Origin: Chloroflexota bacterium
GTDB taxonomy: Bacteria; Chloroflexota; Anaerolineae; Promineifilales; Promineifilaceae
DNA length: 14,467 nucleotides
Reading direction: 5' to 3'
Assembly: GCA_024223125.1 (NCBI GenBank)
Contig: JAAEOP010000766.1
Location: forward strand, 1 to 14,467
Part shown: positions 1 through 7,164 of the stretch, piece after piece
Layout: each line of letters begins with the position of its first letter
Numbering within the stretch: position 1 is the first letter of the stretch
Notes under the pieces: model-generated
What the model was told of the DNA's origin: nothing
Databases searched by the model: none
Seen by the model: only the letters and a program-made list of their open reading frames with translations
Made by a program: the position numbers and the translations under genes

Positions 1-3000
1 CGGAAATGGCGCTGACGGCGTTTACGGCCGTGACTGTGGCAGTATACGTACCTGGAGCATTGTATGGGTGTGTGACAACCTGACCGTTACCCATTTGCCC
101 ATCGCCAAAGTTCCAGGTGTAAGTGACGTGACTGCCATTGGTGATGACGGCCGTAAGCGTTGTCATATTACCGAGTGCGGTCGGGCTGTCGTTTGTTGCG
201 GTTAGACCTTGAATTTGGGCTTCCAGGACTGTGAGAGAGGAAAATGTGGTGATGCTGTTAGCTGGATTTTGAGCGGTAACGGTGATTGTATAATTGCCTG
301 TTTGTGTATATTGGCGGGTGATAGTAACATCGGCCGTTACGGTAATTCCTTCGCTAAACTGCCACAAATAGGACACATCACAACCATTTGATACTGTAGC
401 TGTAAACAAAACATTGTCACCCACGAAGACCGGGTTGGTATGTTGAAGCGACAAACCAGAGACTGTTGTACTAAAGGTTGTTGAATTCAAATGATTATTG
501 TCAAATGGTTCTACATTGCCGGCTACATCAGTCGCCCGGACTGAAAAACGATTGATACCGCAGCCCAATGTAGCCGTAAAAACACCGGATAGCGTTGTTT
601 GGGTGGGGTGCGGATTGACCCAATCATCGTTATTGAGTTTGTGCCATAATGTGGTACTGTAAACGCCGGTTTGGGTGTCGGTCGTGACCCAGGTAATTGT
701 AATGACTGCGCCGGCTGTGGATGGCCCGGAAAAGGCAATGGTTGTGGTTGGCGGTAGAAAGTCTGGCGCTTGTAGACCATCTACAGGGCCATTTGGCGTA
801 TTGGTGGGTACAGGTGTAGCCAATACTTCATAATGAGTATCTATGAATGAGGCCCATCCAGATGTGTCCGCTACAAATTGGAGTTCGTTAGCGGTGTACA
901 AATCTCGCAGACGTAACGGCCGTGTAATGGTAAGCGCCGGTGAAATTGAGGACGTTTCGGTAATAAAAATGTTATACTCCAAATCTTCTCCTAATGGTAG
1001 GAAGATGGAAAGCCCAGAAACATCATCTAAATCCCAATATAGACTGGCGTCAAACCAGGGACTGCCGCTGTAGTGAGCTTCGGCAACGATGGCTGCGGCG
1101 GTGGTTGTGGAGACTATTTGGGCAGCGGCTATAACGGCCGTGTTTGTATGTTGCTGAGTTAAATTCAGCGCCAAATCATATAAATCTACAAATCCTTCTT
1201 GGGTGGGTTCTATCTTGAAATCGCTGTCGTAATCCACCTTTTGCGTATTGCTGTATATGTTTTGTAATAAGGCCATTTGGGTGGGCACAGATAAAGTGGC
1301 GCTAATCGAGTTGCCTAAGTTGGAAACGGCCGTGGTTAATCCCGGTAGCTGTGCCAGATCAATGGCCGAAACGGTAAAAGGATGTCCGTTTGGCGGCATA
1401 GCGGCCGCATAACTATTAACCATGTGAGAAGCCATATCCCTGGGCGTGGCATTTGGCGGCATAGTAGACAGCAACCGATTATAACGATTGTCCTCACCCA
1501 AAGGCGCCCAGCCAATATTTTGGGAAGAGACAAAGTAATCGGCATGATCCTGGATTTGATAAGCAACCTCCAACATCCCCATTAGGCAAACATCATAAAA
1601 TAGTACATCTAATGGGCCATTACCCACTTCAATTGAAGACATTGACTGTCGGATTTCTATACTATCCAGGTAATCAAAATCAGTGACAACAATACTGTTT
1701 GTCAGGCCAATGGTTGTTGTCACGTGTGTTGTTTCATCCCAACTTAGCCCACTGCCGCCAGCCAGCCAGCCCCTACGCTTACGCGGGAAAAGCGTACCGA
1801 TGGTGTTGGAAAGATTATTGCTTGGCGCCCACCCGCCGCCATGATCCACAATGGAGAGCATCGTATAACTGACCGGATAACGGTTGCGGCCCCAATTAAC
1901 AAAATTTACCAACGTCTGCCCATCTCCCATATTCAATTCATCCGTTAATCCGCCAGTAGACGTTATTGGCAAAATTGTCGTTGTTAAAGGTAAAGTTGCA
2001 GTAAGACCATAGGTTAAGTCGTATAATTCTGTATTATGATCTCCGTGTTGGTCAAGCAGAACAATTAAATTCGTATGTTTATTGGGGCTAACTAGAGCCA
2101 GGCTGTTTTGTGTGTTTTGCATAAACTCTTCAAGATCGTTATCACCATTCAGATAAAGCAGGAGTGTCCACCGGAGATGTAGTGGAGTAGAAAATCTGGA
2201 GGTATTGGCGCTCAAATCTATGCTGGTGGCTGTTAGATTTTGGGCGGTAAAGCCACCCGGTTTTGTAAATGTGAAATGCCCACTGCCGTCAGCAATAACC
2301 GTGCCCTCGTATAGGCGACCTTCATCTTCATCATCAGAAAAGATTTCCACAGTGGCATTGGCGTTGGTTGTGCCCGTAATGACAGTCGTGGAAAGGGCTG
2401 TTAACGATACTGAATGGGAGCATATGGTTTTAATGCCGGAGTCTGGCTCATGGCCGAAGATCGCGTTTTTGGTAACAGTGTTACCGTTGCAGCCGTTGAT
2501 TTCGATGCCTGGCCCTTGATTGTAGGCGATGACATTTCCTTGAATAAGGGTGTTGAAAACGGAGGAACTGTTGATAATGCCCTGCCCCCCCTGCCCGTTG
2601 GTAAGTTTTGTATTTGGCAATGGGTTATTGTTTTGTAAGCTGATGCCGATGCGATTGCTTAAAATTTGAGTGCTATTGACGTTGCCAAACAAAGCGATGC
2701 CATCCCGTTGATTGCCGCTTATGAGATTGCCTTCATCGGCTGCCAGACCGCCAATAATGTTGCCATCTGCGTTGGTAATGTCCATACCCCCATTGGGTTG
2801 GTTGCCAAGGGAGAAGGAACCGGTAACATCGGCGCCAATAATGTTTCCAGCCACAATATTGTCGTCAGCGCCATTAATAACCAGCCCGTGGTTGCCATTG
2901 CCGCTTAATAAATTTCCGGCGCCGGAGGCTCGATTGCCGCCAATGAGATTGTTGTTAGCTCCCTGTCGTATTTCAATACCGTGCAGTAGATTGGAAATTG

Positions 3001-4225
3001 GCAGTGTGCCAGAATTATCTGTACCGATATAGTTTCCTTGAATGGTATTGCTCATCGCGCTACTGTCGGTGAGGGCAATACCATCGAAACGGTTGCCGCT
3101 GATGATGTTACGGCCGTTAACCGTTCCATCTCCTATAAAATTTCCCCCGGCATCGTTAATTTCAATACCATTGAGACCCTGGTCTTGACTGATACTGTCC
3201 GTAATTACTGTATTTGGTCCGATAATATTGCCCAACACCCAATTCCCACTCGTGGTTGGGTCGCCAATAAAAACACCGTTGCCCAGATTCCCGCTGATCA
3301 AATTACCGGCTCCCGCGCTGGTATCGCCAATACGATTATTTTGGGCGCCACTTTGTATAGCAACCCCGGCCAACACATTCGATACCGGTGTCATACCGGT
3401 GACGCGGGTTCCTAAATAATTACCGATGACCTGATTATTGTTTGTGCCGCTTCCACCAATCCAAACTCCGTTTTCACCATTGCCACCAATCACATTGCGA
3501 TAGCCTGAAAGTGTGCCCCCAATCGTATTATTGGTTGCTCCTTGCCAGATGGCTATCCCATTTTTATTGTTGGCTGCTGGCCATGTGCCCATGCGTTCCA
3601 CGCCGATGAGATTGCCGCGTATAAAATTGTTGTCACCTCGAATCTCGACACCATTAAAGGCATTGTTGATGATAATGTTCCCTTGACCACGCCCTAAAGG
3701 TTGGTTGCTGCCCAGGGTATGATCGCCGCCGATGATATTGTTGGCCGCGCCGGCGTCTATAAAAATGCCACTGCTGCTAAAATTCTGGATTGTTAAGCCC
3801 CGGATAACCGTGGAATCGGCTTGGATAATGAACCCATCGGCGCCGGCGCCAATGGCTCCCCCATCTAAAATGACGCCAGCGTTGCTGGCATCTATGGTAA
3901 TGTTATCGGTGATAAGAGATGGCAGCACAGCGTTTAAGGTGATAGTAGTCGGTGTGGCGGGGGGGAAAACGGCCGTATCAAAGGTAATCGTAACAGTTCC
4001 CATACTGTTTGCATTATTCATTGCCGTTCGCAACGTACCTAAACCATTGTCGGCCGTACTGGTGACGGTAATCAGATTGGCAGCTATGTTCTCTGGAAAG
4101 TTGATCGTTGTCTCACCTTGATCGTCTGCTGCTGCAACCAGGCTAACATGCAAGAAAGATAACAGCAGGTAGATGAATACCAACGCAACCGTACTAGGGA
4201 GAGTCATTGAGAAAAAGCGTCTCAT
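1..4225 (-). CDS. Secreted beta-helix / clostripain-like (C11) cysteine peptidase / PKD protein, 3' end off window
   Basis: Open frame running off the left edge; 1408 codons are visible. The ATG at 4225 is chosen because AAGAGG lies 8 bases upstream; an in-frame ATG at 4231 is only 2 bases from it. Residues 1-33 form a signal peptide (Arg-Arg, a hydrophobic stretch, then VAAA before Asp34). A GTLRTAM motif (64-69), typical of secreted beta-helix proteins, leads into Asn/Gly/Ile-rich beta-helix repeats (about 125-595) and a small beta module with EIFSDDEDEG (about 610-675). The C11 peptidase follows: LLLYLNGDNDLE near 687, the catalytic motif DHGGGW with His795, and DVCLMG with Cys880, then GLSIFLP near 1075. 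This is the clan CD (caspase-like) fold, which in known members cleaves after Arg or Lys. A basic RKRR (815-818) between the catalytic residues could be a self-processing site. An Ig-like module (about 1150-1235) and two PKD modules, the second with YTWNFGDG, follow. It probably acts outside the cell; the substrate is unknown. Confidence 0.88.
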   Translation of the reverse strand, partial: MRRFFSMTLPSTVALVFIYLLLSFLHVSLVAAADDQGETTINFPENIAANLITVTSTADNGLGTLRTAMNNANSMGTVTITFDTAVFPPATPTTITLNAVLPSLITDNITIDASNAGVILDGGAIGAGADGFIIQADSTVIRGLTIQNFSSSGIFIDAGAANNIIGGDHTLGSNQPLGRGQGNIIINNAFNGVEIRGDNNFIRGNLIGVERMGTWPAANNKNGIAIWQGATNNTIGGTLSGYRNVIGGNGENGVWIGGSGTNNNQVIGNYLGTRVTGMTPVSNVLAGVAIQSGAQNNRIGDTSAGAGNLISGNLGNGVFIGDPTTSGNWVLGNIIGPNTVITDSISQDQGLNGIEINDAGGNFIGDGTVNGRNIISGNRFDGIALTDSSAMSNTIQGNYIGTDNSGTLPISNLLHGIEIRQGANNNLIGGNRASGAGNLLSGNGNHGLVINGADDNIVAGNIIGADVTGSFSLGNQPNGGMDITNADGNIIGGLAADEGNLISGNQRDGIALFGNVNSTQILSNRIGISLQNNNPLPNTKLTNGQGGQGIINSSSVFNTLIQGNVIAYNQGPGIEINGCNGNTVTKNAIFGHEPDSGIKTICSHSVSLTALSTTVITGTTNANATVEIFSDDEDEGRLYEGTVIADGSGHFTFTKPGGFTAQNLTATSIDLSANTSRFSTPLHLRWTLLLYLNGDNDLEEFMQNTQNSLALVSPNKHTNLIVLLDQHGDHNTELYDLTYGLTATLPLTTTILPITSTGGLTDELNMGDGQTLVNFVNWGRNRYPVSYTMLSIVDHGGGWAPSNNLSNTIGTLFPRKRRGWLAGGSGLSWDETTHVTTTIGLTNSIVVTDFDYLDSIEIRQSMSSIEVGNGPLDVLFYDVCLMGMLEVAYQIQDHADYFVSSQNIGWAPLGEDNRYNRLLSTMPPNATPRDMASHMVNSYAAAMPPNGHPFTVSAIDLAQLPGLTTAVSNLGNSISATLSVPTQMALLQNIYSNTQKVDYDSDFKIEPTQEGFVDLYDLALNLTQQHTNTAVIAAAQIVSTTTAAAIVAEAHYSGSPWFDASLYWDLDDVSGLSIFLPLGEDLEYNIFITETSSISPALTITRPLRLRDLYTANELQFVADTSGWASFIDTHYEVLATPVPTNTPNGPVDGLQAPDFLPPTTTIAFSGPSTAGAVITITWVTTDTQTGVYSTTLWHKLNNDDWVNPHPTQTTLSGVFTATLGCGINRFSVRATDVAGNVEPFDNNHLNSTTFSTTVSGLSLQHTNPVFVGDNVLFTATVSNGCDVSYLWQFSEGITVTADVTITRQYTQTGNYTITVTAQNPANSITTFSSLTVLEAQIQGLTATNDSPTALGNMTTLTAVITNGSHVTYTWNFGDGQMGNGQVVTHPYNAPGTYTATVTAVNAVSAIS
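2440..3850 (-). repeat. Beta-helix repeat region coding for NxIxGN-type coils
   Basis: This part of the C11 peptidase gene encodes a long series of imperfect repeats of roughly 20-40 residues. Each carries variants of N-x-I-x-G-N, G-N-x-I-G and D-G-I-x-I, as in right-handed parallel beta-helix proteins (PbH1-type repeats, pectate-lyase-like superfold). The copies are diverged at DNA level. In family terms such a helix is a rigid extracellular stalk or a polysaccharide-binding surface. No catalytic residues of a lyase or hydrolase are evident. Confidence 0.75.
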
Positions 4226-4233
4226 GTTCATTA

Positions 4234-4239
4234 CCTCTT
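4234..4239 (-). promoter_or_regulatory. Ribosome binding site of the C11 peptidase gene
   Basis: AAGAGG on the minus strand, 8 bases before the ATG at 4225 and 2 bases before the ATG at 4231. The spacing favours the downstream ATG, giving a protein that begins MRRFF and has a normal signal-peptide n-region. Confidence 0.6.
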
Positions 4240-4271
4240 GAGATGATCGAGATTAGAATATTTTTCCGTAA

Positions 4272-4290
4272 ATCGAATTTCTAGTTCGAT
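4272..4290. promoter_or_regulatory. Inverted repeat upstream of the C11 peptidase gene (possible operator)
   Basis: ATCGAA and TTCGAT form a perfect 6-bp inverted repeat around a 7-base centre, in the 128-base gap before the peptidase gene and about 47 bases upstream of its start. No clear -35/-10 pair is visible near it, so its role as an operator or leader hairpin is a guess. No T-run follows it, so an intrinsic terminator is unlikely. Confidence 0.3.
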
Positions 4291-4324
4291 ACGCAAACCG
4301 GATATTTGTGTTACAGAATTTTAT

Positions 4325-4336
4325 TCACGACCGTGA
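4325..4336. promoter_or_regulatory. Short dyad TCACG-AC-CGTGA between the NB-ARC and peptidase genes
   Basis: Two perfect 5-bp arms around a 2-base centre, shortly after the NB-ARC stop codon. The shape suits a dimeric regulator site, but it is short enough to be chance. I recognise no specific regulator for it. Confidence 0.22.
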
Positions 4337-4341
4337 CCCAC

Positions 4342-4355
4342 AGCTTATAAAAGCT
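4342..4355 (-). terminator. Weak hairpin overlapping the NB-ARC stop codon
   Basis: On the minus strand AGCTT and AAGCT form a 5-bp stem with a 4-base loop that overlaps the TAG stop of the NB-ARC gene. The stem is AT-rich and no T-run follows, so it is a poor intrinsic terminator. Read-through into the peptidase gene is possible. Confidence 0.2.
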
Positions 4356-7026
4356 AATTAGAGATTTCATCTAATGCTTGTTGGTTCCACTCTTGTAAAT
4401 CCTTCAAGCCGAGACGTTTAGACAGGAAAATTGCCTGTTGGTAATGATTGCGTGCCCGCGATTTTCCCTCCGGTAATCTCCCGCATTTTTTAGCTTCAAT
4501 TAAATAATCACCTGCATTAGATTGAGCAAGAGCAAAGGCGGCCGAATCAGGTGAGATGCGTTCTAATTCCTTAATTTGTTGTCTGGATAGATCATATGCG
4601 TCCATAAATGCCTTGAAAGCGACCGCAAATTCTTGAAGTTCCAAATATACTTCGCCTTGCATATAGTGAACCAGGCTGGCATTCTGCAAAACAAGCGTGT
4701 AAATGTTGGTAAATGCCTCTATATCGGTTGAGCGCAGTTGGCTGCGCTCCAATTGAGTCATGGCTTTATGATAATATTTTTCCCCCGTTCTCCAATTTTG
4801 AAGATGCGCATAGGTATAACTTAACTCTGTAAAGATCGTGGCAATTAAAATCGGATCGCTTTTGAATTTGATAGCCCATAGTCCGGCCTGCAAGTAATTC
4901 TCGACCGCCTGACGGCGAAGATCTCGGATCTTTTCTAGTTTAGAATTTTCCTGCTCCTCCAATAAATCCGCGTCGAGACTGAGAAGATTTGCCCGAGTCA
5001 GGAAGTAACGCGCCCGGATATGCAAATTAGATACATTGCAAATAGAATCAAATACGCTATCAAACTCTTTTATTGTAGCGACAAATAACGCTTTTTCTTC
5101 TTCAATGTTTTGGAAAACTTGAGCCGTGAACACTGTTTTGTAAGTTAAAAAGGCCGTGTGTTGGTCAAGGAGAAGTTTCTGGGACAGGAAATAGTTGCTG
5201 ACTTCAATAAGTTTTTGAAGCTGGGTTACAGAATTTAAGTAACGGCCGATTACCTCTAAATAAGCCAGCATATCCTCTGCAGATATGTTTTCAGGTGTAT
5301 CTAACCAACCCAGGTTAAATAAGGCAAAGGCGGCCTTTCGTTTCTGGGGCAGGGGCAGCTCCGAAAATTGAGGCGAACACACAAATTGGGCCAGCCAATC
5401 AGTGATTTGCTTCCGTAGACGAGGCGCTTCCCATCTTAATAAAGGTAAACATGAGGCGGTTAAAGTGGCCTTTTCTACAAATTTTGTCTGGTCTGATTGG
5501 GCGGCGGTTAAATTGTTGAACACATTTTCTTCCAATAACTGGTAGAAAGGCTTTTTAATCTCGTCACTGGTGTACTGAATCAGGTTTTGGGTGTCTGGCA
5601 AATCAATTTGTTCGGGCCAGGGAACATCGAGTCTTTTTGTTTTCACGGCCGTAACTAAATCTGCCAAAGATCCCCGCCGCCCACAGAAATCAATGAGTTC
5701 AATGGTCTTTCCAGTTAGAGTGTTGCCCGCCAATGTTTCTTTGTCAATAGACAATTCCCAACATAGTTCACTCAATTCATCTGTATTAAAGTAACTTACG
5801 ATGAAACCCTTTAACAGGTTTAACGATGACTGATCCAACTGCAATCTTATTACAACGATGTTTTTGGAGAAGCGAGCATTGAGGAAATCTTGCAAGTCGT
5901 CAAGAACGACGATAGTTCTGGTAAATTCACTGACCAAAGGATGTAGTTTTACCGGTTTATTTTCATCTGACTCAAGTAAGGATTTTGACCGGATGGCATT
6001 CAAATGCTGTTCCAGAGAGCAACCAAAGAATACTTCGTCTTCTAAAGGTATGCTTGTGAGTAGACTGAGAAAGGGAATAGGAATCGGTTGTTGGCGCATA
6101 TGACCGGAAACACATAACAGAAACCGCCCCTCTTCCTCCACAATTTGATTCCATTGACTGCTCAACATTGTAAAGGCGGGATCTCGAAGGATTGTCAATG
6201 TTCCTTTTGTCGTCAGTTCATTGAAATATGCTTGAATGGTTCGCTGAGGAGAGTCGCCCAGATGGTCGCTCGCAATCTTGATTGCAAAAGGGAAATATCC
6301 TAATAGTTCACAAATAGCCTGGGCGTGTTTGTATTCCGAATCATCTTTACCAGCTTGGAGAACAGGTTTCCGTTCGGGAGCACGCAGTAGCAGTGCCAGC
6401 GCATCCGGCCTGGACATTTTACTGATCTTACGGGTTGCAAAACTATCAGATTTGGGTATGGATGTGCGTGTGGTAAAGATTACTTTATATGGTGTTTCGA
6501 TACTCTTGGATGGATTTTGTTCATGACCAAGTAGGAAATTCAACTCCTCGGGATCTGCCAGATTATCTACTATTAAAAGGGAGTGGGGCTGTAAATAGCT
6601 TTCGGCAATGCCAACATAATCTTTAGAGCTTCCATACGATTTATCTGGGCGCAGCTGTTTACCCAATAACGCCAGACCCTCAGAAATTGACTGCGACGCA
6701 TCAATACCAAAAATACCGCCGGGAAAATCGGCTTTATGAGATAGTGCGTATTTCAGGGCCAGTTGGGTTTTGCCGGCACCGCCCATACCTGTTAACCCGA
6801 CTATTTGATTTTCCTGCAGTAAATTGTGAAGCTGATTGAGTTCGGCGATACGGCCGATAAACCGAGGATTCGGTTGCAGATCACCCCATTCAACCAGGGT
6901 GTCTCCATTGACAGGCGCTACTGGGAATTGAGAAGTGTCGCTTCGATCCACTTTTTCCTCCATCGAAACGGCCGTTGTGCAAATTATCTCTCTGGCTTGC
7001 ACAAATGAAATGAGGCCATCAAACAT
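4354..7026 (-). CDS. NB-ARC (STAND-class) ATPase with helical TPR-like C-terminus
   Basis: Cytosolic protein of 890 residues with no signal peptide or membrane segment. After about 53 residues without a recognisable domain comes an NB-ARC core: entry motif RFIGR (55-59), Walker A GMGGAGKT (80-87, Lys86), Walker B LLIVD (150-154), sensor-1 motif VIFTTR (182-187), a GLPL-equivalent LGYFPFAI (242-249), and an MHD-equivalent LHPLV (361-365) in the winged-helix part. The rest is alpha-helical, with TPR-like pairs most visible from about 700 onward (ELSYTYAHLQNW, GEVYLELQEFAVAF, ARNHYQQAIFLSKRLG). By family knowledge, such proteins hold ADP until a ligand binds the C-terminal repeats, then exchange to ATP and oligomerise. 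No TIR, caspase, nuclease, kinase, HTH or other effector is seen, so it may signal to a separate partner or act as a regulator. The ATG at 7026 has a poor ribosome site; Met22 (6963) is an alternative start. Confidence 0.9.
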   Translation of the reverse strand: MFDGLISFVQAREIICTTAVSMEEKVDRSDTSQFPVAPVNGDTLVEWGDLQPNPRFIGRIAELNQLHNLLQENQIVGLTGMGGAGKTQLALKYALSHKADFPGGIFGIDASQSISEGLALLGKQLRPDKSYGSSKDYVGIAESYLQPHSLLIVDNLADPEELNFLLGHEQNPSKSIETPYKVIFTTRTSIPKSDSFATRKISKMSRPDALALLLRAPERKPVLQAGKDDSEYKHAQAICELLGYFPFAIKIASDHLGDSPQRTIQAYFNELTTKGTLTILRDPAFTMLSSQWNQIVEEEGRFLLCVSGHMRQQPIPIPFLSLLTSIPLEDEVFFGCSLEQHLNAIRSKSLLESDENKPVKLHPLVSEFTRTIVVLDDLQDFLNARFSKNIVVIRLQLDQSSLNLLKGFIVSYFNTDELSELCWELSIDKETLAGNTLTGKTIELIDFCGRRGSLADLVTAVKTKRLDVPWPEQIDLPDTQNLIQYTSDEIKKPFYQLLEENVFNNLTAAQSDQTKFVEKATLTASCLPLLRWEAPRLRKQITDWLAQFVCSPQFSELPLPQKRKAAFALFNLGWLDTPENISAEDMLAYLEVIGRYLNSVTQLQKLIEVSNYFLSQKLLLDQHTAFLTYKTVFTAQVFQNIEEEKALFVATIKEFDSVFDSICNVSNLHIRARYFLTRANLLSLDADLLEEQENSKLEKIRDLRRQAVENYLQAGLWAIKFKSDPILIATIFTELSYTYAHLQNWRTGEKYYHKAMTQLERSQLRSTDIEAFTNIYTLVLQNASLVHYMQGEVYLELQEFAVAFKAFMDAYDLSRQQIKELERISPDSAAFALAQSNAGDYLIEAKKCGRLPEGKSRARNHYQQAIFLSKRLGLKDLQEWNQQALDEISN

Positions 7027-7084
7027 CCGGAGCTTGCCGGTACAGCAAAGGAATATGTTTACTACTCTGGAATTTATTGCAAGA

Positions 7085-7162
7085 ACATAGTTGCATTATG
7101 CCATGCCGATGGGAGAGCGTCAATTATTGCGATTGATTTTCAAAAGATTCAGGTAACTATGT
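7085..7162. repeat. Spaced inverted repeat ACATAGTT / AACTATGT around the NB-ARC promoter
   Basis: Perfect 8-bp arms at 7085-7092 and 7155-7162 flank the promoter-like sequence at 7095-7123. One arm would lie at about the transcription start and the other upstream of the -35 box. This could be a pair of regulator half-sites, but an 8-bp match within a gap of this size is not very rare by chance. Confidence 0.25.
7095..7123 (-). promoter_or_regulatory. Sigma70-type promoter of the NB-ARC gene
   Basis: On the minus strand TTGACG (7118-7123) and CATAAT (7095-7100) are separated by exactly 17 bases, each one mismatch from the consensus boxes. Transcription would begin near 7088, leaving a leader of about 60 bases before the ATG at 7026. 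It indicates that the NB-ARC gene can be transcribed on its own rather than only by read-through from the giant gene upstream. Confidence 0.55.
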
Positions 7163-7164
7163 CC

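Noticed and set aside
2580..2600. Run of seven C as a possible frameshift or sequencing error
   Set aside because: The minus-strand frame reads sensibly on both sides as a beta-helix repeat, so nothing suggests a break.
2440..3850. CRISPR array or DNA tandem repeat in the regularly spaced region
   Set aside because: The periodicity is at protein level (beta-helix coils); the DNA units are diverged, unequal in length and within an intact reading frame.
4354..7026. Calling the NB-ARC gene an antiphage Avs-type gene
   Set aside because: No effector domain, no neighbouring defence gene and no mobile element is visible. The STAND core alone is not enough to assign a defence role.
7027..7164. Rho-independent terminator after the giant gene
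   Set aside because: No GC-rich stem followed by a T-run is present; the only small hairpin (CCGG arms) is next to the NB-ARC start codon.
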